DNA of 64,000 nucleotides from Mesostigma viride (lineage: Eukaryota; Streptophyta; Mesostigmatophyceae; Mesostigmatales; Mesostigmataceae), in the NCBI GenBank assembly GCA_009746045.1, contig RPFO01001541.1:37281-101280 (forward strand), written 5' to 3'. The notes under the pieces are model-generated. The model was not told where the DNA came from. It searched no databases and saw only the letters and a list, made by a program, of their open reading frames with translations. How positions within the stretch are numbered: the first letter of the stretch is position 1; each line of letters starts with the position of its first letter. Shown one piece after another: positions 55,708 to 64,000 of the stretch. A program made the translations under genes and the position numbers.

Positions 55708-56095
55708 ACCTAGTCACGTGCACCGCTAACGCACGGTACACAACCAGCCATAGCCTTAGCTTAATTAATTAATTAATTAAACTCGTGCTCCCGTTGGGGA
55801 GTCACGGAGCACCGAAGTGCTTTTAATCCCTGTGTGTGCACTACAGGAGAAAGGGCAGAGACCCCCAGTCTCCTTCATGCCAAAGGCATGCCACAGCTGC
55901 AATCGGGCGCGGCTAGCTAAAAGGACAGGCTAACGATCCGGCAAACTGTGGGTGCAATAAGACCCACGTGAGCATATCATAGCAAGGAGCGTGGGCAAGT
56001 AATCTGAACATAGCCAGGGCGTAGCATGGCTGTACTAGGACTAGGCTAAGGCTATGGCTGGTTGTGTACCGTGCGTTGGCGGCACGTGACTAGGT
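55708..56095. mobile_element. 388-bp inverted-repeat element with structured core
   Basis: Terminal arms of about 53 bp (acctagtcacgtg...ccatagccttagc and its imperfect reverse complement) flank a core. The core starts with TTAATTAATTAATTAA and has four successive short hairpins: ctcccgttggggag (55,788), agcaccgaagtgct (55,808), gagac/gtctc (55,858) and atgccaaaggcat (55,877). The core, without the long arms, is also present at 63,604-63,901. No target duplication is obvious. It may be a MITE or a structured RNA-derived element. Confidence 0.65.
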
Positions 56096-56407
56096 GTGTC
56101 ACATCAATCCGGCGCAGCGCCGGGGCGTTCCGCGGTAATTCCCGCGCGAAAGTTGACGAAATTCGGTGCGCGCGTGCAATGTTGACTGAAATTCGGTGTG
56201 CAAGGCTATGGTAGCTGAAAATTTATTGCTCACGGAATACGAAGCCATTGTGTACCGGATTTCGCTTGTTCGAACGGCATTGTCATAGGGAAAAATATTA
56301 TTCACAAAAAAACTCGCGAAACGCTGCTGTATTGGGTGTGAACGAGGACAAGCACGCAGTTGGCGCAGTTTTTGCTCGCCGTCCGACCAGACCCGTGCAT
56401 CTTTAAG

Positions 56408-56622
56408 GTAAGGTCTCGTTTCCCAAACTATAATTGACGGTGGAAGCGAACACGTTCTACCAGTTCCTTACATCATTTTAAAGAAACCCAGCGTAGGATT
56501 TCCCTTAATTTTGCGTTTCCGATTTTTACGCCCCTTCCGCGAAAAAGTGAGAATTATAGGAGCGCTGACAGGGGCAACACTGCATGTCGTGCTTTTAATC
56601 GCTTTTTCGTCTTTTCTTGCAG
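56408..56622 (+). other. Putative intron in 5' UTR of the zinc-ribbon gene
   Basis: tttaag|gtaagg at about 56,407 and cttttcttgcag at 56,622 are good donor and acceptor sequences. The ATG follows the acceptor by four bases, as in other genes of this window. Confidence 0.4.
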
Positions 56623-56626
56623 CTAT

Positions 56627-56794
56627 ATGACTTCGCTTGGGAGCAGCAACATCGCCCGGTGTTTATCCTGCGGGCGGGGCTTGCTGGCCCCGTCCGGAGT
56701 GTGCTCGGGGTGCGGGAAAAACCACAGCTACTGGTTTATAACGTCGACAACCCCCCATTTTCTGGTCATTAACCGGCGTATTCTTGTGGTTTAA
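56627..56794 (+). CDS. Small zinc-ribbon protein, 55 aa
   Basis: ATG at 56,627 after ttgcagctat. It encodes ARCLSCGRGLLAPSG then VCSGCGKNHSYW, a C-x2-C-x10-C-x2-C ribbon, and a short hydrophobic tail ending VINRRILVV at the stop 56,792-56,794. The spacing suits one zinc ion. No family can be named. Short length and lack of neighbours make it provisional, but the upstream splice signals support it. It could also be the last exon of a larger gene. Confidence 0.4.
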   Translation: MTSLGSSNIARCLSCGRGLLAPSGVCSGCGKNHSYWFITSTTPHFLVINRRILVV

Positions 56795-56799
56795 GCTTC

Positions 56800-57105
56800 C
56801 GGCGACGGGCGAAAAGAGCTCTTACCATGACGGCATGCTCTGGGGAGGCGTTCCGAGAAGGACTGGGGCGGGCAGGCAAATTTACACGCGACAGTGCCCG
56901 CACGTCGCCTGCGCACCCCGGCGTACAAGGCAAAGCGCAGTGTTTCCCTCCTGGACGGCCCATCGCTGCCTTTGCCGGGCGGCATGTTGGGGAGGCGGCT
57001 CCTTCTTCCTTTCTTACCGCCCATTTCATAGTTCATACCCCGTGAGTTTCCCAACGGAGGCGTGTTAATGATGAGCGGCTGCATGCATGAATGAACGGGT
57101 GTATG
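56800..57105. other. No gene recognised
   Basis: Mixed-composition sequence leading into the microsatellite. The short ORFs on both strands have no support. Confidence 0.5.
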
Positions 57106-57106
57106 A

Positions 57107-57719
57107 ATGAGGGAGGGAGGGAGGGAGGGAGGGAGGGGGAGGGAGGGAGGGAGGGAGGGAGGGAGGGAGGGAGGAGGGAGGGAGGGAGGGAGGGAGGGAG
57201 GGAGGGAGGGAGGGAGGGAGGGAGGGAGGGAGGGAGGGAGGGAGGGAGGGAGGGAGGGAGGGAGGGAGGGAGGGAGGGAGGGAGGGAGGGAGGGAGGGAG
57301 GGAGGGAGGGAGGGAGGGAGGAGGGAGGGAGGGAGGGAGGAGGGAGGGAGGGAGGGAGGGAGGAGGGAGGGAGGGAGGGAGGGAGGGAGGAGGAGGGAGG
57401 GAGGGAGGGAGGGAGGGAGGGAGGGAGGGAGGGAGGGAGGGAGGGAGGGAGGGAGGGAGGGAGGGAGGGAGGGAGGGAGGGAGGGAGGGAGGGAGGGAGG
57501 AGGGAGGGAGGGAGGGAGGGAGGGAGGGAGGGAGGGAGGGAGGGAGGGAGGGAGGAGGGAGGGAGGGAGGGAGGGAGGGAGGGAGGGAGGGAGGGAGGGA
57601 GGGAGGAGGGAGGGAGGGAGGAGGGAGGGAGGGAGGGAGGAGGAGGGAGGGAGGGAGGGAGGGAGGGAGGGAGGGAGGGAGGGAGGGAGGGAGGGAGGGA
57701 GGGAGGGAGGGAGGGAGGG
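57107..57719. repeat. (GGGA)n microsatellite
   Basis: About 613 bp of GGGA repeats with occasional GGA slips. A homopurine strand with G-quadruplex and triplex potential. ORFs (Arg/Glu/Gly; Pro/Ser on the minus strand) are artefacts. Confidence 0.98.
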
Positions 57720-57727
57720 TATGTATG

Positions 57728-57950
<223 letters not shown>

Positions 57951-58191
57951 ACGTGTATGCATGGGTGGGTGGATACATGTGTATGTGTGTGTGGGTGGGT
58001 GGGTAAGGGATCGACGTGTGTGTGTGTATGTGTGTGTGTGTGTGTGTGTGTGCTTCTCTGCTTAGGCGTTGGAGCACACGCATGCACTGGAGGAAGGGGG
58101 TGATGAAAACCCAGACCAACTGTCGCACCCACCCCTCCACCTTCACCAAGCGTAAGGCCAAGCGTGCCATGGGGTAGGGTAGCGGACGCAA

Positions 58192-58336
58192 GTCACCAAC
58201 GTCAGGGTGCTCACCAGGCTGGTGGATGAGAAGATGGGGGGCAGGCCCCTGTCAGATGCAGAGAAGAAGAAAAGGAAAAGGATGCAGCAGGGCCGTGAGA
58301 ACGTGCCCCCGGGTGTGGCATTAGCCACTATATAGC
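58192..58336 (+). CDS. Possible exon remnant with basic tail
   Basis: The open frame reads VTNVRVLTRLVDEKMGGRPL then SDAEKKKRKRMQQGRENVP and stops at 58,334-58,336. Its codon-like composition contrasts with the repeats around it. The 5' side is closed by a stop in the same frame near 58,178. It may be a 3' exon or a transposon fragment; no homologue recognised. Confidence 0.3.
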
Positions 58337-58499
58337 TAGCTAGCTGGCTAGAGGTGTGTTATTAATGCATTGTACTATAGGCATGTGCCCCCAAGTATGC
58401 CTTCCTGCATTGTAAATATGATGCATAATGTAATGATGTGTTGTTTGGAACCTTCTGTACACCAAGGTGGAATGATTGCCATGAAACCCTTGTAAGAAC

Positions 58500-58655
58500 A
58501 ATAGAAAGCTGCTTTTTCTGTGGTATTTATGCTAGCATCTGTCACCAATTTGTCATCCAACCAGCCTGAAGCTTTGTGGGCAGGCTGCATGGGATGTGTT
58601 TCGAACATGTGCCAAGTTCTAGCTCCAACTGAGTCCACTTGGGTCTTATATATGT
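58500..58655 (+). repeat. 183-bp dispersed repeat, copy 1 (diverged)
   Basis: Shares tatttatgctagcat, gtcaccaatttgtcatccaa, ccagcctga and ctgcatgggatgtgttt with copies at 59,515, 61,389 and 61,573. The LINE end at 58,656 is inserted at its right end. Confidence 0.85.
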
Positions 58656-59479
58656 TAAAAATATAATTACTTACAGCAGAGTGAAATCACTCAAACCAAA
58701 GCAAACGCCCAGCTATAAACCTATATACAGAGCCATGTCAAAGCTCTATACTATGATAAGACCAATGGAAACGCCTAACGGGAGGAACCTAATAGCCCTG
58801 CTGCACCGCAAAATCAGCCCGCGTACGGCGGAGCATGATGTCCGCCATGGCCCGAGTCAGCGCCACCGACAAGCGCTGACGCCAATATGACGTCCAGGTC
58901 CGCGCCGACCATGGGGCCCGCTGGCCCTCCAGGTCCAGCCGGTCCTCCCGGAGCCGGCAACACTCCTTGAAGAAGGCGGAGGTCAGGGGCCCCATGGCCC
59001 CAAACTCCTCCAGGACAAAGGGCACCACACGATGGTGCCCGACGTCGCCGTAGGCCAGGAGCTTGGCCCGCTCCGCCCGGTCCGCCGTGTAACCTGCCGT
59101 GAGGGAGGCCCCAGCCACGTGGCTAAGAGCCAAGGGCCGCGCCACCGAAACGTCAATAAGCAGATGCCGGCCACCCCCCTCAAAGTCCAGCACCACGATG
59201 TCAGGCCGGTGGTTGGGGGAATAGAAGGCAGCGCCATCCGCATCCTCGGACCGGATGTTCGCGTGGGGGAAAACCGACCGAATCATGGCGAGCACCACCG
59301 TCAGGAGGACAGTGTGCAAATACAAATACCAATTCTGATTCTGTTGGCCCCCCATGCAGGCAAGGTAGTGAGTCCCCGTGGGATCCAGCGGCTGCCCACA
59401 GCTACCACAAGGCCGCCCGGCCGGAACAAGAGGCTGCGGGGCAAATAGCTGGTGCCGGAGCGCCACCGAGTAGTGGCTG
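58656..59479 (-). mobile_element. 5'-truncated LINE with endonuclease-like C-terminus (copy B)
   Basis: 824 bp flanked by the 8-bp target duplication atatatgt (58,648-58,655 and 59,480-59,487). The coding remnant (59,466 to 58,789 on the minus strand) has a CCHC motif, CGSCGQPLDPTGTHYLAC, followed by RPDIVVLDFEGGG...LLIDVSV. This resembles the restriction-like endonuclease (PD-(D/E)xK) that follows the RT in some non-LTR clades. The 3' UTR matches copy A at 14.5 kb. The RT domain is missing through truncation. Clade assignment is tentative. Confidence 0.85.
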
Positions 59480-59514
59480 ATATATGTGCAAACCTATGAT
59501 GAAATACTTGGAAA

Positions 59515-59720
59515 ACACTGAAAAACTGCATTTTGGGGGTATTTATGCTAGCATTTGTCACCAATTTGTCATCCAACCAGCCTGAAACTTTGTGGGCATG
59601 CTGCATGGGATGTGTTTAGAACATGTGCAAAGTTCCAGGCCCAACTGAGTTCATTTGGTGTCATTATGTATGCATATGTGTGATAAAACCCTTAACCCCT
59701 AAATGGTCTGAGATCCTGCC
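59515..59720 (+). repeat. 183-bp dispersed repeat, copy 2
   Basis: Nearly identical to the 61.4-kb copies over about 180 bp. It ends in cttaacccctaaatggtct, which also occurs in inverted orientation at 61,370-61,390 (agaccatttaggggttaa). Confidence 0.9.
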
Positions 59721-61388
59721 GATAAATCGGCTGGATCTTCACAATTTTGCAAACCAGATGCCATCCAACCTACCCATATCCAATGGCTGTCCTTGGGGGC
59801 CAAGCATGTCCATGAGTTGCCCTTCGGGTTGGTATATCACAACCTCACATATATGCAGGGTAGGCCTTGTTTAACTGCCGTCAAAGTCAGGGGGGTCAAG
59901 ACGCGCGTTTTCATTTTTGGTAGAATGTGCATTTTGAATTATGTTACAAGACCTAGGCACCTACCACTTCAGGGATGATAAACAATTAGTTGCTGAACAG
60001 TTTGAGCCATTGGGGTCATCATTTGGGTGGGTATACCAGCAGTTACACCCAGTACAGCCCATAGGGGTACCGTTGGTAAAAAGCAACCAAGGGAGTAGGG
60101 GTGGGCATACGACCTCCTAATATGGCCACCAACCATGCCAAACAATACATTTCCCTTCCACAATGATGGGGAAACATAACTGCATCATCACACTGCCCTT
60201 ACATGGCACCTATGTGCAGGTGCCACCTTGTCCATGCACGTAGGTAACGTGGTACGGACACCATACGCAAGGCATGCATTCTAGGAGGCAGCCACCAACA
60301 AACTAGTGGTGTTGAGCCTATTTCAGCCTGCCCTAGCAAGGATAAACTAGGCCTAAGCTGCTATAGCTTGCCAGGTGATGGCCAGCACACCTGGTGGCAC
60401 ATGCTGTCAATGGGAAGCTTTTACTCACCAGTTACGTGCTTGATGATGCCACAGAGACCAGCCAACTGCATCACACTCATGCAATATGTGTATGGGAAAT
60501 GTATAACAAACATATATGGAGGTATTCAAACCCATACAGCCTCTAAAACTTATCACCATCACCCTGTGGCAGGTCAACTGACTGAGGGAAGCATCTAAGA
60601 ATGGTGTTTTAGAAAGGGGCCAGGCCAGGGTCAAGAAAGAGCATGAATAGTGCAAAAAGAATGTGCTACACAAGCTAGAACGTATATATAAATGTCAAAC
60701 ATCGATAGGAAAACGATGCTTAAGCTTTACCAGGCATGGATGGCGTTACCTTGGCCCAGGCGGTGGCCGCAAAATGGCGCATTTCGGCACACCAAAGCTG
60801 TGCAGCATGGTCGCTGGATTCGGCGATTTCTGGCCACCCTTGCACGTTTACGACTACTATGTATCATAAAAAGTAAAAAGAAACCGATATATCCTTTAAA
60901 ATACGCCGGAAAGGTATTGCTGTCAACGTTTCTATCGTCCGGCCTGATCGCAGTTTTTTCCAGCAATAACGCTGCCGACACCAATCAAATGGCATTCCCG
61001 CGAACCAAAAATTGGCCTGTATGATCCTTAGGACGTTTAAAATCAATATCCTAAGTTTGGACAGAAAATTCGAACGCAAACGTAAATGCCATGCGTGGGC
61101 GCAAGCCGCCATGGCCAGGTCGTCGTTTTCCGGAATGCACGTTGTACGTGAAAAAGTACCCTGACCCCTTGTACTTTGACCGGCCAGAACACCTCTATAA
61201 CTTTGTCAAAAGTATGCAAACCCTAGTACCATGCTGTGAAGAATTTTATAAACTTTCGATCTTCTCAGCTAAACTTTTCCTAATTCTCAATAGATTTCGC
61301 GGCATCTGGTCCCCCGAGAAGGGGCCGATGCATCGGCTGGAACTCGATTTTTGGCGGAAAATCGGCAGCAAGACCATTTAGGGGTTAA
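59720..61388. other. No gene supported
   Basis: ORFs at 60,692-61,024 and 61,091-61,381 (plus) read as ordinary-looking protein sequence but have no recognisable motif, no splice or start context, and sit among repeats. They are left unannotated. Confidence 0.4.
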
Positions 61389-61740
61389 AAAACCATGAAA
61401 AACTGCATTTTTTGGGTATTTATGCTAGCATTTGTCACCAATTTGTCATCCAACCAGCCTGAAACTTTGTGGGCATGCTGCATGGGATGTGTTTAGAACA
61501 TGTGCAAAGTTCCAGGCCCAACTGAGTTCATTTGGTGTCATTATGTATGCATATGTGTGATAAAACCCTTAAAAAACCATGAAAAACTGCATTTTTTGGG
61601 TATTTATGCTAGCATTTGTCACCAATTTGTCATCCAACCAGCCTGAAACTTTGTGGGCATGCTGCATGGGATGTGTTTAGAACATGTGCAAAGTTCCAGG
61701 CCCAACTGAGTTCATTTGATGTCATTATATATGCATACAT
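61389..61740 (+). repeat. 183-bp dispersed repeat, tandem copies 3 and 4
   Basis: Two direct copies starting aaaccatgaaaaactgcatt at about 61,389 and 61,573. A third decayed start (tgctagcaaatgtcacca) follows near 61,772. Confidence 0.95.
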
Positions 61741-61929
61741 GCCAGAAAGTGCTGAAAATACGGTATTTTTTGCTAGCAAATGTCACCATGTTACCATGGT
61801 GCCGACTCCCAAAAAATTTTTTGACCACATGGCATCATAAGATATCTGATTAGGTACCTTGGTGCCAAATTTGAGGCCAAACTGACTATTAGCCTATCTT
61901 GAAATAATTACCAGGGAACAAAAACGCGT

Positions 61930-63553
61930 TTTTGGATTGATGTGGTTGGCATAGCTAGGCAACATTCTAGGCATGGCTGCCTTAGCGGCAGTGACGCCAA
62001 TGGTTACAAGCTAGGGCTATTGCTATTCTAGCCCGCTGGGGGCGTCCACATCTTGTGGTTGATCATCAGGTCCCCGCCCCTCCAGTACACCTTGGGCTTC
62101 TGGGGGTCCTGCTTATGGCGGAGGTATTCCGGCCACAGGTCGCGTCGCTGCTGTTGCTGAGCGGGGGTGAGGTCGTCATCCAGCGTCCAGGTGAGGTCGT
62201 GCAACCGCTTGCGGCGAGAGAGGAACCGCTGCTTATCCTCAGGGGAGGAGAAGGTGAGTAGGACTGGTGGGGGAGCCGCCTTGTCCCGTGAGTGGGGAAG
62301 GCGGTGGCACCCACGCAGTTCTACCTCACCTACCAGGCCCATGAGGGTAAGAAGCTGGTTCTTGAGCTCGTCAGCAAGAGAGGTTGACGTCTCACCTGGC
62401 TTCTGGGGGAAGCGACGTAGCACCACTCGGCACTCGCGGCGAGCGCGGTCGGTGACCTCCCGTTGCTGGGCCTGGCGGTGGTCCTCCAGCTCCTGGAGCT
62501 TTGTGGCGATGGCGTCGGTGGTGGAGGCGGTCGCTGACCGCAGCAGGTCCGCGTAGGAGAGCGGCGGGAGGTCGCCAGCATCCTGCCGGGGGGCTGGGAT
62601 GCAATGGTGGCCGTCTGCTCCGCTATCTTGGGGACCTGTGTGGCCAGGGCCTCGGTGTGGGCGGTGATGGCCTCAAGCTTCTTCAGGAGCACGCCACACT
62701 TGCCCTCCACCTGGTTAAGGCGAGAGACAAGTGCCGCATGCGTTTCCGAAGCTTGCGCCGCGGTGTGCAGCGTCGTGAACTGGGGCTGGAGCTTGTGGAC
62801 GACCTTGGTTTCCACGTTGGAGACCCGGGCCTCGACCGTGTTGAGCGTGGTGTTCAGCGATGTCAGCTGCTCGGCCAGCGGCCAGGTCACGTGCTCCTCC
62901 AGCACTGCGCGGATGTCATCCTTGCAGAGGGAGGAAGCCGATGGGGCTGCCGGCTGTGCGGGGGCTGGGGTGCGGAGCGTGCGGGTGATGTCGATGAGGC
63001 GGAGCTGGAAATGGCTGGTCAAGATAGCCAGGCGTTGTTGTGCTTCGTTCATAGCATAGAGCCAGGACATGTCTCCATTGTAGTCAATAGCCGAGCTCTT
63101 CACGAAGAGCTTCCGCTCCTGTTCGAGGAACTGGAGAACCTCAATGCATTCCTGCGGCGACAATTCTTGCCACCCGGTGAGGGAGAATCCTCGGTCGCCG
63201 GGGAGGAACTGTCGCCATTTGCGAGCGTGGCAGGGTTTCTTGGGCTCAGGCGAGGCGCTGGGCGATGGGGCTGCTGGCGGTGGGTTGGCAGGCCCAGACG
63301 GCTGGTTGGCGGGTAAGCCTGGCGGCTGAACAATGGCGAGGGCGAGAGGGTTGGGCTGGGCGCTGGGAAGCTGTGCCAGCTCCTTTTCCAGCCCTCGTTT
63401 TGCTTTGGTAGTCGTCATAGCTGGTCACGTGCGTAACTTTGTCTATACTGCGTGGCAGCCGTAACCGTTTATACTGGCAAGTGCGTCTTAGAAAGGCGCA
63501 TCGAATGCAAGTGGTCTGACCGAATTTGGGGCTCAGACGCAAAAGATCTGAAC
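61930..63553 (-). mobile_element. L1-like non-LTR element, ORF1 region (copy 2, inverted)
   Basis: An inverted homologue of 54,118-55,705, so the two form arms of about 1.6 kb separated by about 6.2 kb. It begins (minus strand) at ttcagatcttttgcgtctgag and ends about 90-100 bp after the ORF stop. Confidence 0.75.
62028..63418 (-). CDS. L1 ORF1p-like protein (copy 2), frame change at a G run
   Basis: The ATG at 63,418 opens MTTTKAKRGLEKEL. This is followed by a Pro/Ala-rich N-terminus, then PLAEQLTSLNTTLNTVEARV and further heptads (coiled coil for trimerisation in L1 proteins), in one frame to about 62,590. Six G on the plus strand (62,588-62,593) mark a shift to the frame covering 62,426-62,028. 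That frame holds the RRM-like part and the C-terminal domain (DDLTPAQQQQRRDLWPEYL). Copy 1 has one more C here, so the shift is one missing base. Apart from that the copy appears intact, and it lacks copy 1's insertion. Nucleic-acid chaperone of a LINE particle by family. Confidence 0.8.
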
Positions 63554-63603
63554 TCCGCCGTCAGCCATACCGCCGTCAGCCATTTTCGTTACTCAATCTC
63601 TGG

Positions 63604-63901
63604 ATAGCCTTAGCTTAGTCCTTGTACAGCCATGCTACGTCCTGGCTTCGATCACATTACTTGCCCACGCTCCTCGTTATGATATGCTCACATGGGTCTT
63701 ATTGCACCCACAGGCTGCCGGATCGTTAGCGTGTACGTCCGTTTAGCTAGCGCGCCCGAATGCAGCTGTGGCATGCCTTAGGCATGAAGGAGACTGGGGG
63801 GCTCTGCCCTTTCTCCTGTTGTGCACACACAGGGATTAAAAGCACTTCGGTGCTCCGTGACTCCCCAACGGGAGCACGAGTTTAATTAATTAATTAATTA
63901 A
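63604..63901 (-). repeat. Structured-core module, second copy
   Basis: On the minus strand it runs from TTAATTAATTAATTAA through the same four hairpins as 55,761-56,060 to ctaaggctat. Hairpins 1 and 2 are identical. Hairpin 4 differs only in its loop (taa versus aaa). It lies immediately 5' of the L1 copy 2 ORF region, whereas the other module lies 3' of copy 1. The long outer arms are absent here. Confidence 0.75.
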
Positions 63902-64000
63902 TGTGCACACGCCAAACAATCGGGGGCTCCTGGACCGCCGCGGCCCCCCCGCTCGACCCTGCTGCCGCTGCACACCCGAGCGCTGCGGCTAGCCGCGGCG
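63902..64000. other. GC-rich right edge
   Basis: About 100 bp of GC-rich sequence, too short to interpret. Confidence 0.5.

Noticed and set aside
60692-61381. Two plausible-looking ORFs between dispersed repeats
   Set aside because: No motif, splice or start context; composition alone is not enough.

Overview
The window looks like nuclear DNA of a photosynthetic protist, probably a green-lineage alga. Evidence: GT-AG introns that restore reading frame, non-LTR and LTR retrotransposon remnants, eukaryotic F-box and MYND proteins, and a decayed plastid rpoB insert. No prokaryotic operons or hallmark viral genes were seen. The species cannot be named from this sequence.

About half of the window is repeats. 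1-10,285 is a 40-bp minisatellite with higher-order duplication. 10,300-12,190 is CA-rich. 18,100-25,100 is a repeat complex containing 30-bp and about 27-bp minisatellites. 25,105-25,870 is a polypyrimidine tract. 40,578-45,056 is a 4.5-kb hexanucleotide tract. 57,107-58,055 holds GGGA, TGCG and GT tracts.

Between about 12.4 and 50 kb are genes of mostly unknown, lineage-restricted type. A minus-strand gene (16.2 to 12.6 kb) has a DDE transposase-like core. A plus-strand series (26.4-38.4 kb) has two MYND + F-box gene pairs and a cluster of small CCCH-motif proteins. A large plus-strand multi-exon gene spans 40.3-51.0 kb. The same interval, and almost only it, carries about 70 copies of the palindrome CCAACGGCCGTTGG. 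The copies lie singly upstream of start codons, inside introns, and in tandem arrays of about 46, 62 and 209 bp. This palindrome system is the most unusual signal here. Several genes are split into consecutive reading frames at runs of 6-10 G, nearly always with the same one-base sign. That suggests systematic homopolymer under-calling or, less likely, -1 recoding.

51-64 kb is transposon terrain: a solo LTR with 5-bp target duplication, two inverted L1-like ORF1 elements, a structured inverted-repeat module, a short zinc-ribbon ORF, a 5'-truncated endonuclease-bearing LINE end (a second copy lies at 14.5 kb), and a dispersed repeat of about 183 bp.
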